This document shows positions 1 to 5,601 of a stretch of DNA of 9,617 nt, one piece after another. Made by a program: the position numbers and the translations under genes. How positions within the stretch are numbered: position 1 is the stretch's first letter; every line of letters starts with the position of its first letter. The notes beneath the pieces were generated by a model, which had not been told where the DNA came from, made no database searches, and saw only the letters and a list, made by a program, of their open reading frames with translations. Source of the DNA: Deltaproteobacteria bacterium UBA5756 (lineage in GTDB: Bacteria; Desulfobacterota; Syntrophorhabdia; Syntrophorhabdales; Syntrophorhabdaceae); NCBI GenBank assembly GCA_002418985.1, contig DIFE01000095.1, positions 1 to 9,617 on the forward strand. The letters are read 5' to 3'.

Positions 1-96
1 TGTCTCCTCGCCAAAATATCATGAAAATTCCGGTCAGGAATGCATCCTCGCAGGGGGAACTTTACCCTGAAGGAAAAACAGAACATCCACAAGGCG

Positions 97-144
97 ATAA
101 GGCAGAATGCCTATAAGGCAGAATGCCAGGAAGGCATGACGCCA
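97..144 (+). repeat. three 16-bp tandem units, each with a small dyad
   Basis: Units at 97-112, 113-128 and 129-144 follow one another without a gap. The first two are ATAAGGCAGAATGCC plus one base. The third is degenerate (GGAAGGCATGACGCCA). Each unit contains an 11-bp inverted repeat (GGCAGAATGCC at 101-111 and 117-127, GGCATGACGCC at 133-143). Dyads spaced at exactly 16 bp upstream of a gene suggest a cooperative operator, but short RNA hairpins or the coding tail of an upstream gene are also possible. Confidence 0.55.
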
Positions 145-145
145 A

Positions 146-201
146 CAAACTACCAAAACAAACTACCAAAACAAAAGCACCAAAACAAAATACCAAAAAA
201 A
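146..201 (+). repeat. A-rich 13-bp tandem repeats in the leader
   Basis: CAAACTACCAAAA occurs at 146-158 and again directly at 159-171. Degenerate copies follow at 172-185 (CAAAAGCACCAAAA) and from 186 (CAAAATACC plus an A run), and then two GGCCAAAAAA blocks lead into the ribosome-binding site. The stretch is almost free of T and nearly free of G, so the transcript should be unstructured. It may act as an A-rich translation enhancer (inference). Confidence 0.5.
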
Positions 202-220
202 GGCCAAAAAAGGCCAAAAA

Positions 221-229
221 AAGGAGGTA
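221..229 (+). promoter_or_regulatory. ribosome-binding site of the first gene
   Basis: AAGGAGGT lies just upstream of ATG 236 at normal spacing and fixes that start. Confidence 0.8.
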
Positions 230-235
230 ACACAC

Positions 236-832
236 ATGGCACAGAAGGATGTAGAGATCAGAAGGATGTCTTTGCTGAAGCACCAGCTTTCCCCGGTGTC
301 GATCCTCAACCTGTCCCTTGAGGTCCTCAAGACGCAGACGGATCCCATCACGGTGGAGAAACTGTATGCGACGGCGGGCAGGATCGTGGCGGAACTGCCC
401 GATCTCAAGAAGGCCCTGGAGGCGCTGTCCCTTGAGTACGCCAAAGAGGCGGAATTGTGGGTCATGGGGACCGATCAGGCGGAAGCCCCTCAGGCTGAAA
501 CGCAGAAGGCAGAAACCCCGGTCGTCCCGGTTTCCGTTGATCCCCCGCTGGCTGAAGTGCCAAAGGCAGAACCGCCGAAGGCAGCGCCGCCCGCAGAGGA
601 TTTCCCGAGCGAGGCGCCCGCTCCCGTAGAGAAGACCGACGACATGATTGTCGGCGAGATCAAGGCCGTCTCAAAGACGGGCAAGGGGATCAAGATCGAC
701 GACCTCTGGTACAACATCACCTCCAAGACGGAGAAGTCCGTCGAACCCGAGAGGGGCAAGGTGGTGAAGGTGAAGTTCTTCAGGGGGAACACCGGTCTGG
801 TGGTGGTTTCTCTGGAGGCTGCCGCCGCGTAG
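236..832 (+). CDS. hypothetical protein: helical N-domain, Pro/Ala/Glu linker, small beta C-domain
   Basis: I do not recognise this 198-residue protein by name. Residues 1-75 look all-helical, with heptad-like leucines and the segment DPITVEKLYATAGRIVAEL. Residues about 79-133 are a flexible linker built of repeated KAE, PKAEPP and EAP units. Residues about 136-193 form a compact beta-rich domain (GEIKAVSKTGKGIKIDD, then a WYN turn and a VVKVKFF strand). That domain resembles the small OB-like or SH3-like modules at the C-end of some phage single-strand-DNA-associated proteins. The resemblance is from memory and is weak. There is no signal peptide or membrane segment, so the protein is cytoplasmic. 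It lies upstream of the amidoligase gene on the same strand, separated by 289 bp of repeat-rich DNA, and shares its style of linker and codon use, so it is probably part of the same cassette. Confidence 0.75.
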   Translation: MAQKDVEIRRMSLLKHQLSPVSILNLSLEVLKTQTDPITVEKLYATAGRIVAELPDLKKALEALSLEYAKEAELWVMGTDQAEAPQAETQKAETPVVPVSVDPPLAEVPKAEPPKAAPPAEDFPSEAPAPVEKTDDMIVGEIKAVSKTGKGIKIDDLWYNITSKTEKSVEPERGKVVKVKFFRGNTGLVVVSLEAAAA

Positions 833-904
833 TTTCCCCCGTCGGGAAGACCGACACTGCCCCTGATCTTCCGTGCGCGGCTGTTAAGCTGTTTTCCGGA
901 AGGT

Positions 905-920
905 CAGGGGCCTTCCCCTG
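905..920 (+). other. GC-rich hairpin, possible terminator or attenuator stem
   Basis: CAGGGG-CCTT-CCCCTG is a perfect 6-bp stem with a 4-base loop. The flanking GGAA (898-901) and TTCC (922-925) could extend it over small bulges. No T-run follows directly, so it is not a textbook intrinsic terminator. It could be a processing or attenuation structure between the first and second genes. Confidence 0.35.
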
Positions 921-936
921 GTTCCAGGCCAGTGTT

Positions 937-1090
937 CCAGCCAGAGTTTTAGCCAGAGTTTCTTAACCAGAGTTTTCTTAACTGAAGTTTTAACCAGAAG
1001 TGCAAAACGCAAGAGTGCAAAACGCAAGAGTGCAAAGCGCAGAAAGTGCAAAACGCAAGTTTTCTTAACTGAAGTTTTCACCAGAGTTTT
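937..1090 (+). repeat. composite tandem-repeat array (15-bp and 21-bp units)
   Basis: CCAGAGTTT recurs at 941, 953, 967 and 1081. A 21-bp unit beginning AGTTTTCTTAACTGAAG occurs identically at 971-991 and 1058-1078. Between these copies sit GTGCAAAACGCAAGA at 1000-1014 and 1015-1029, a variant (GTGCAAAGCGCAGAAA, 1030-1045) and a fourth copy at 1046-1059. The 15-mers are therefore bracketed by the two 21-bp copies. The array does not code on the plus strand. It may bind a regulator or be a slippage-prone filler. Confidence 0.7.
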
Positions 1091-1121
1091 TTTCCAATAC
1101 ACTTTGAAAAGGAGGAAAAGC

Positions 1122-2894
1122 ATGAGGTGTCCGAGATGCAACACTGAGCTTTCGGAGAGGGTAGCGGTGTGCCCTGCCTGCGAGGCGGTCATAAAGGACC
1201 CCAGTGAACTGAAGAGAAAAAAAGAAAACGTCCCCGTGATAGAGGACAAGTACATGATTGTGTCCCATAATTACAACGGGACGTTTTCCGTGAAACAGGC
1301 ACGCGACGGGTCATTCGTGTGCACCTGTCCCTCGTTTTTGCTCCAGAACGGGACGGAGAACACGGACACGCCGTTCTCAACGTGCAAGCACATAAGGCGT
1401 TACATCCAGGAAAACAATATTACCCCTGCCTACACCGGCAGTGAGCCGTCGGAGTGGCAGCGCCTTTTGCTCAAGACCATGGGCGTGAAGGATACCGCGC
1501 ACCTGTCCAACTCCCAGGCGTATTTCCTGGTCAGCGAGCTCCTTGCCCTTAAGGGGACGAACTACGGGGAGATCGCATGGTTTTTGAAAAACCACAGGAA
1601 GCCGACACTCCTGCCCCTTGTCTACTTCGGTATTGAACTTGAGGGGAATGTAAAAAACATCCGGGACCTCTGTGAGGAATTGCTCGGAAGGAACAATATA
1701 TCGGTTGCCAGAACCGGGTATACGGGAAACACAAGGGCCGCAAACGAGTGGAGAGTTTCTGACGACGCTTCTGTCACCACAAGGCAGGGGTTCTCTTCAA
1801 TAGAGCTTGTATCCCCGAAGCTTTTCGGATGGCGGGGGCTTAGCGAGCTCAGAGAGGTACTGGGCACGTGGAACAGCGTCGGCGCCGCGCATGTTACTAC
1901 CGCGGGCACCCATGTCCACATCGACGGGTACGGGCTGGACGACGAGTTCAGGAAGAGGTTCGCCTTTGCATGGGCAAAGGTGGAGATACCGCACCTGTGG
2001 TACCTCGTGGCCCCGTCGAGAAGGAACAACAGCTATTGCAAGCCTCTGGACGAGGATTTCCTTGCTGACATGGCGGGAAGAATCGGGGGTGACAGGTACA
2101 GGAGCCTCAACTTCTCCGCGGCGCAGAGGCACGGGACGGTCGAGTTCAGGCTGTTCCACTGTTCAACGGATTTTATAAAGATCTCCTCATGGGTAATCCT
2201 CATGATGATGTTCTTCGAGGCTGTGAAGAACGGCCTCACCTTCAGGGACATCCCCGATGACTTTCAGGGGTTCCTTGACGTGATCGGTTTTGGGGAGGAT
2301 TCCTCAGCCCTTCTGAGGGCGACAAGGAAGCATCTTCTGGAGCGGTACGGGCACTGGAAGAAGGATGCAGAGATGCATCCGGGGCACGTCCCAGGCATAG
2401 CGCCGCCGAGGTTAGGTAACATCGAGGAGATAGCCAGTATAAGAAGGCTTGAAGTGGAAATAGTACAGACGAGGAACTTAATTGATTACTTCCGAACCGG
2501 TCGCCTAAGGTGGGTGGGACCGCCGCAGTGGGTATCCCAGGAATATGCCGATATGTGGCGGCTGGCGGCAGGCAACACCCAGAAGGTGATAAACATTCAG
2601 GATATTGCCCTCAGCGAGGACGGGAGCGCGATTGTAGTCGATGGAAGGACGGTGGCTGTTGTAAACGACGGCCACGGCGTGCTTTGTTCGTGCAGTTATG
2701 CCCGCCGGAACAGCAACAGGTGCTACCACGCGCGGTGGGCCGCCCGGCGCCTGTTCATAAAGCTTTTTGAGGAGAGACTCGAAGCCTTCCGGCAGGAACT
2801 GGCGGAGATACAGAGCGAAGGCAACGAACAGAGCGAAGGCAACGAACAGAGCGAATATTGCGATGAAGGAGGTGCGGCAGCATGTGCAGGATAG
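1122..2894 (+). CDS. zinc ribbon - SWIM - GS-like amidoligase - SWIM protein
   Basis: Predicted ATP-dependent carboxylate-amine ligase of the glutamine-synthetase-like 'putative amidoligase' family, 590 residues. Domains in order: a zinc ribbon (C3, C6, C17, C20); a SWIM finger (C67-x-C69, then C88-x-H90); an amidoligase domain of about 165-375 with GIELE (170-174), W210, E228-x2-S231, HVH (264-266), N330 and GTVEFR (338-343); and a second SWIM finger (C522-x-C524, C534-x-H536). The tail repeats SEGNEQ. The acidic, histidine and arginine motifs match the metal/ATP and substrate sites of the family. ATG 1122 was chosen because AAGGAGG at 1109-1115 sits 6 bases upstream; a TTG at 1104 lies upstream of that site. 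The stop overlaps the amidotransferase gene by 13 bases, implying coupled translation and a shared pathway. SWIM fingers usually bind DNA or protein, so the target may be macromolecular (inference). The substrate is unknown. Confidence 0.88.
   Translation: MRCPRCNTELSERVAVCPACEAVIKDPSELKRKKENVPVIEDKYMIVSHNYNGTFSVKQARDGSFVCTCPSFLLQNGTENTDTPFSTCKHIRRYIQENNITPAYTGSEPSEWQRLLLKTMGVKDTAHLSNSQAYFLVSELLALKGTNYGEIAWFLKNHRKPTLLPLVYFGIELEGNVKNIRDLCEELLGRNNISVARTGYTGNTRAANEWRVSDDASVTTRQGFSSIELVSPKLFGWRGLSELREVLGTWNSVGAAHVTTAGTHVHIDGYGLDDEFRKRFAFAWAKVEIPHLWYLVAPSRRNNSYCKPLDEDFLADMAGRIGGDRYRSLNFSAAQRHGTVEFRLFHCSTDFIKISSWVILMMMFFEAVKNGLTFRDIPDDFQGFLDVIGFGEDSSALLRATRKHLLERYGHWKKDAEMHPGHVPGIAPPRLGNIEEIASIRRLEVEIVQTRNLIDYFRTGRLRWVGPPQWVSQEYADMWRLAAGNTQKVINIQDIALSEDGSAIVVDGRTVAVVNDGHGVLCSCSYARRNSNRCYHARWAARRLFIKLFEERLEAFRQELAEIQSEGNEQSEGNEQSEYCDEGGAAACAG
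2813..2855 (+). repeat. 18-bp in-frame repeat coding the amidoligase tail
   Basis: GAGCGAAGGCAACGAACA occurs at 2813-2830 and 2831-2848, and a partial copy starts at 2849. It codes for two SEGNEQ hexapeptides plus SE. Because the unit is a multiple of three, copy-number change would keep the frame. It lies immediately before the ribosome-binding site (2866-2873) of the next gene. Confidence 0.8.
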
Positions 2895-4099
2895 CAGGAT
2901 ACGTAGGACCACAGTCAAACCGGAGGACCGCCCTGATCCTCCGGGGCCTTATCATGGCCGAGGAGAAAGGAAACCCCCACGGTACAGGGGTTGTCACAAG
3001 GAACCTGAAAAGCAGGAAGAACAACCTCATGAAAAAGGGCATCAGGGGGAGAAGCTACCTCGTGAGAGGACACGCGGACTTCCTGCTGGAGAAGGTTTAC
3101 AATTATGCCTTCGTACACGTGCGGTACATGACGACCGGGGAGCAGTCAGACAGGTGCTCCCATCCCTTCGGGTTCAGGGTGAAGGGGGCGTGGCACTTCG
3201 CCATGCACAACGGAGTCTTCTCCGATGAGCTTTGCGACAAGCTCTGCGGGGAGTTCGGATGTAAGAAGGCGAGGGTGGATTCGGAGACCTTCTTCTGGGC
3301 GTTGCGGACCCTTCAGGAAAGGGGGAAGAGCCTGGAAGAGGCGATAACGGAGGTGATTGGGTTTATAAGCGGCAGCGGGCAGAGCGCGGAATACGCCTTC
3401 GCGTATATGATGCCTGACGCCGTGTACCTCTGGAGGAGCGAGGGCAGGCCCCTTGCGGTGTTCGATCTCAGGGAGCGACATATGGGAAGGTGGTTTGCCT
3501 CGACGGAAGATATGTTCAAAAAGGCATTGAGGATAGCAGGGGCGGACTTCAAGAAAGTGGAAGGGTTTGACCTGAAGCCCTTCAGGCTTTACAAGGTAGG
3601 GCACAGGACGACCCCCGTATGGGAGGTCGATATGGTGTGCGACCTTCCGAAACCGCCGCCCAGGAAAACGTTGTATGATTTTTCCTCACCCTCCAGGTTT
3701 TCCCGGACAAGAGGGGAACCTCTGAAGGCGGAGCCGGGAATGCTGTTCGACGAGTACGACAACGTTCATCCTGATTATGGTGAGCAAGGGTTTTATGGTG
3801 AGCGTTTCCCCGGTGAAGACGAGATGGACGAGATGATGGAAGAATTCGATCTTCCGGACCCGGAGACGCTGTCCAACCGGGAACTGAACAAGATAATCGG
3901 GAAGATATCGGATGAAATAAGTCTGTTCGGTCCTGACCCCGATCTGAATGACTATCTCGCGGACGCGATCTATGAGAGGGAAAAGAGGAAACGCGAGGGT
4001 CAACGCGAAATACAAGGCAAAGCCGAGGGCAAAGAAAAAGCCGAAGGCGAAGGAAAAGCCGAAGGAAAAGACCTCGCGGAAGGAGGACGGAATGGTTGA
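2882..4099 (+). CDS. class II glutamine amidotransferase (Ntn-type), partner of the amidoligase
   Basis: Predicted glutaminase-type enzyme of 405 residues that releases ammonia from glutamine. The start MCRIAGYVG places the nucleophile Cys2 directly after the initiator Met, as in PurF, GlmS and YafJ-like enzymes. Further family motifs are HGTGVVT (33-39), HVRYMTTG (79-86, equivalent to the H-x-R-x-A-T-x-G motif), SHPF (93-96), HNG (109-111) and VDSET (132-136). The Ntn domain ends near residue 250. The rest is an acidic region (285-330), a short helical part (330-366) and a charged low-complexity tail of KAEG-like units (about 368-402). ATG 2882 has AAGGAGGT 8 bases upstream and lies inside the end of the amidoligase gene. 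The link between amidoligase and amidotransferase suggests ammonia supply for amide formation, though there is no fused synthetase domain to show this directly. Confidence 0.9.
   Translation: MCRIAGYVGPQSNRRTALILRGLIMAEEKGNPHGTGVVTRNLKSRKNNLMKKGIRGRSYLVRGHADFLLEKVYNYAFVHVRYMTTGEQSDRCSHPFGFRVKGAWHFAMHNGVFSDELCDKLCGEFGCKKARVDSETFFWALRTLQERGKSLEEAITEVIGFISGSGQSAEYAFAYMMPDAVYLWRSEGRPLAVFDLRERHMGRWFASTEDMFKKALRIAGADFKKVEGFDLKPFRLYKVGHRTTPVWEVDMVCDLPKPPPRKTLYDFSSPSRFSRTRGEPLKAEPGMLFDEYDNVHPDYGEQGFYGERFPGEDEMDEMMEEFDLPDPETLSNRELNKIIGKISDEISLFGPDPDLNDYLADAIYEREKRKREGQREIQGKAEGKEKAEGEGKAEGKDLAEGGRNG
4009..4084 (+). repeat. purine-rich repeat coding the amidotransferase tail
   Basis: GGCAAAGCCGAGGGCAAAG and variants (AAAGCCGAAGGCGAAGG, AAAGCCGAAGGAAAAG) recur and code for KAEG-type units. 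The stretch is almost free of T on the plus strand and leads straight into the ribosome-binding site of the GNAT gene. The same bases in the next frame would code for a lysine-rich peptide open into the GNAT frame, but no ribosome-binding site supports its use. Confidence 0.65.
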
Positions 4100-4460
4100 T
4101 GTTATTGAAAATGACGAGCTTGTCACTCTCCTTGAGAAGAGCGGAAAGGAAAGGGCGGACAGGGGCCGCTACTACGGTATACCAGGATCGGCGATGGTCC
4201 TCCTCATAAAGAGGGGATGGGTCGTTTCGGAGATAAGGGACTTTTACGTGACCCCGGAGGACCGGAGGAAGGGGTACGGCAGGGAACTGCTTATGCACCT
4301 TAGGGAGGTTTCCCGAACGCCGGTTCTTTTCCTGACCGTGAGAGAGGACAATGAGGCGATGAGAAGCCTGTGCTGCAATGAGGGCTTCAGGGAGATCGGC
4401 GAGGTGATAAGCCCGCAGGGAAACCGGACGGTGTTCAGCGTTCATATCAGGGAGGGGTGA
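4092..4460 (+). CDS. GNAT-family N-acetyltransferase
   Basis: Predicted acetyl-CoA-dependent N-acyltransferase of 122 residues. It carries the GNAT core: the strand VSEIRDFYVTP, then the acetyl-CoA loop R58-R-K-G61-Y-G63 and helix (ELLMHL), the strand VLFLTV (78-83), and the closing helix/turn DNEAMRSLCCNEGF (86-99). It is shorter than the usual 140-170 residues, with a reduced N-terminal half. ATG 4092 was chosen because AAGGAGG (4080-4086) sits 5 bases upstream. It overlaps the end of the amidotransferase gene by 8 bases, so the two are probably co-translated. Together with the ligase it may acetylate the same substrate or product, or inactivate a toxic intermediate. The acceptor cannot be told from sequence. 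Confidence 0.85.
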   Translation: MVDVIENDELVTLLEKSGKERADRGRYYGIPGSAMVLLIKRGWVVSEIRDFYVTPEDRRKGYGRELLMHLREVSRTPVLFLTVREDNEAMRSLCCNEGFREIGEVISPQGNRTVFSVHIREG

Positions 4461-4481
4461 CACCCCCCTCTTTAAAAAGGG

Positions 4482-4511
4482 AAGGGAGGGATAAAACCCT
4501 CCCTTTTTTTG
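4482..4511 (+). terminator. intrinsic terminator of the amidoligase cassette
   Basis: AAGGGAGGG (4482-4490), the loop ATAAAA, and CCCTCCCTT (4497-4505) form a perfect 9-bp stem that runs into a T-tract to 4510. It lies 22 bases after the GNAT stop and closes the cassette. Confidence 0.9.
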
Positions 4512-4562
4512 TTTTCACCGAACGACTCCGACGAACGGGGCGATTTCTGTCAGGAAAGAATA

Positions 4563-4590
4563 TTGACAAAGTGACTACATATGGTATAAT
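4563..4590 (+). promoter_or_regulatory. sigma70 promoter of the toxin-antitoxin pair
   Basis: TTGACA (4563-4568) and TATAAT (4585-4590) are both exact consensus hexamers, separated by 16 bp. A start near 4597 would give a short leader before the antitoxin. Confidence 0.85.
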
Positions 4591-4600
4591 GAGACTACAT
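4573..4600 (+). promoter_or_regulatory. candidate autoregulatory operator of the antitoxin
   Basis: GACTACAT occurs at 4573-4580 and 4593-4600. The two copies lie 20 bp apart (about two helical turns) and flank the -10 box. Phd/YefM antitoxins repress their own promoters, so these are good candidate half-sites. The assignment is inferred. Confidence 0.5.
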
Positions 4601-4618
4601 TAATAGGAGGTGGCGGAA

Positions 4619-4885
4619 TTGAAGTCTGTAGGGATAAGGGAGCTAAAGCGATCAATCAGCGGATACTTGAGAGAGGTGCGAGCCGGCGAGCAAATATTGA
4701 TTACGGATCGCAAGAAACCCTTAGCGGTGATATCGGCGGTTGATAGCGACCGTGGATATGACGAGCTTAGAAGCCTGATGGACAAAGGGATTATATACTG
4801 GACAGGAGAAAAACCCCTCGGTGCGGTTCCGCGGATACGTACAAAAAAGAGTATTTCTGATGCCGTAACTGAAGACAGGAGATAA
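4619..4885 (+). CDS. Phd/YefM-type antitoxin
   Basis: Predicted 88-residue antitoxin. The N-terminal half (VGIRELKRSISGYLREVRAG followed by the ILITDRKKPLAVI strand pair) is a typical Phd/YefM DNA-binding and dimerisation domain. The basic C-terminal half (about 45-88) would wrap and block the toxin. TTG 4619 is preferred because AGGAGGT (4605-4611) lies 7 bases upstream. The in-frame GTG at 4610 overlaps that site and is less likely; it would add three residues. The stop TAA at 4883-4885 is one base before the toxin start. The N-domain probably binds its own promoter. Confidence 0.85.
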   Translation: MKSVGIRELKRSISGYLREVRAGEQILITDRKKPLAVISAVDSDRGYDELRSLMDKGIIYWTGEKPLGAVPRIRTKKSISDAVTEDRR

Positions 4886-4886
4886 T

Positions 4887-5309
4887 GTGATCGCATACCT
4901 TGACACCAGCAGCCTTGTGAAACTATATGTGGAGGAGGAAGGCTCCGCCGACGTTGCAGATATTGTAGAAAAGTCTCATGTAGTAGCAACGTCGATGATA
5001 GCATACGCCGAGGCACGAGCCGCTTTTTCCCGCAGACTGAGAGAGCGGGCAATTACAGGAGAGGGGTATAAAAAACTGGTTTCTTTTTTTGACAAAGACT
5101 GGGACAGGATATTACAAATAAAGATTACAAAAGAACTTGTTCGCCATGCGGGTGCTTTGACGGAAAAACATGGTTTGAGGGGATTTGATGCAATCCACCT
5201 TAGCTCATCGCTGATTTTAAAATCAAAAGTGAAATCTCCTGTTTTGTTTTCCTGTTATGATGAGAAACTGCAGAAGGCTTCCCTCCTTGAGAAGCTTGTT
5301 CAGCCTTGA
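4887..5309 (+). CDS. PIN-domain toxin, VapC-like ribonuclease
   Basis: Predicted endoribonuclease toxin of 140 residues, the normal length for VapC. Expected acidic residues of the Mg2+ site are present: D6 (YLDTSSLVKLY), E42 (IAYAEARAAF), D101 (GFDAIHLSS) and probably D125 (CYDEKL). Start GTG 4887 has AGGAG at 4877-4881 five bases upstream; the overlapping ATG at 4885 meets an immediate stop. It follows the antitoxin by one base, so translation is coupled. VapC toxins cleave tRNA or rRNA when free of antitoxin. Pairing of a PIN toxin with a Phd-type rather than an AbrB-type antitoxin is well known. The gene looks intact, and the IS element lies 116 bases downstream. Confidence 0.88.
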   Translation: MIAYLDTSSLVKLYVEEEGSADVADIVEKSHVVATSMIAYAEARAAFSRRLRERAITGEGYKKLVSFFDKDWDRILQIKITKELVRHAGALTEKHGLRGFDAIHLSSSLILKSKVKSPVLFSCYDEKLQKASLLEKLVQP

Positions 5310-5418
5310 CATTCCCTGAAGACCAGCTGAAGGGGCGCAGACAGAAATTGCACTTGATATAGGCCATCTTTAATGTTGCCAGACCAATCTCTCTTTGCCA
5401 AAGAATCCCTTGTCTTCA

Positions 5419-5425
5419 GGTATGT
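5419..5425 (+). repeat. target-site duplication, left copy
   Basis: GGTATGT directly precedes the left terminal repeat and recurs at 8040-8046 directly after the right end. Seven bp is within the 4-8 bp range of IS21 elements. Confidence 0.85.
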
Positions 5426-5520
5426 TGCGTATTCCGACCCAAAGCGGCCACCGAATATGATCGAATCCGGCCACCCATTATGATTCAAAGCGGCCACCCA
5501 TTATGATAGGTCCGGCCACC
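5426..5520 (+). repeat. left IS end: inverted repeat plus four transposase-binding repeats
   Basis: After the 12-bp terminal repeat, GGCCACC lies at 5446-5452, 5469-5475, 5492-5498 and 5514-5520, with spacings of 23, 23 and 22 bp. The bases between copies are also partly conserved (CATTATGAT). In IS21 such multiple repeats bind the transposase. Confidence 0.85.
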
Positions 5521-5601
5521 CCCGAAAGAACCTCACAAAACGCTGGATAAATCCCAATACGCGCCGTGGTACGCTTCTGCCAAAAACGGTAAGGAGCGGT
5601 A

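Larger units (their letters stand above)
1..235 (+). other. leader region upstream of the first cassette gene
   Basis: No convincing gene lies here. Two forward frames are open from the window edge and stop at 68-70 and 114-116, so one may be the tail of a preceding gene, but neither gives a recognisable protein. From about 71 onward the plus strand is very poor in T and rich in A. It contains two different repeat families (97-144 and 146-201) and ends in the ribosome-binding site of the next gene. I see no clear -35/-10 pair, so the promoter is probably further upstream or is not of the standard type. Confidence 0.5.
833..1121 (+). other. repeat-rich intergenic region before the amidoligase gene
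   Basis: No gene is supported in this gap. Its first part holds hairpin-forming sequence (905-920). Its second part (about 937-1090) is a composite repeat array, and it ends in the ribosome-binding site AAGGAGG at 1109-1115. The long open frame on the minus strand is only a translation of the repeats. No good promoter was seen. Confidence 0.6.

Noticed and set aside
937..1090. CRISPR array
   Set aside because: The units are contiguous or irregularly spaced 9-21 bp repeats, with no constant spacer length and no cas genes.
1075..1103. Promoter TTTTCA - 17 bp - TACACT upstream of the amidoligase
   Set aside because: Both boxes match consensus poorly, and transcription would begin inside the ribosome-binding site.
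884..1255. Minus-strand open frame of 123 codons with repeated RFALL segments
   Set aside because: It is a translation of the 15-bp repeat array and of the antisense of the amidoligase start. There is no ribosome-binding site and the composition is not protein-like.
4009..4092. Programmed -1 frameshift fusing amidotransferase and GNAT
   Set aside because: The GNAT frame is +1 relative to the amidotransferase frame, so a standard -1 slip would not reach it, and the GNAT gene has its own good ribosome-binding site.
3582..4463. Minus-strand open frame of 293 codons opposite the amidotransferase and GNAT genes
   Set aside because: It is an antisense shadow of two well-supported genes and reads as Arg/Ser/Pro-rich text with no recognisable motif.
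5300..5425. Minus-strand gene fragment left of the IS element (…YLKTRDSLAKRDWSG…) interrupted by the insertion
   Set aside because: Rejoining the target across the IS gives only a short open stretch with no start signal and no known family, and it overlaps the toxin end.
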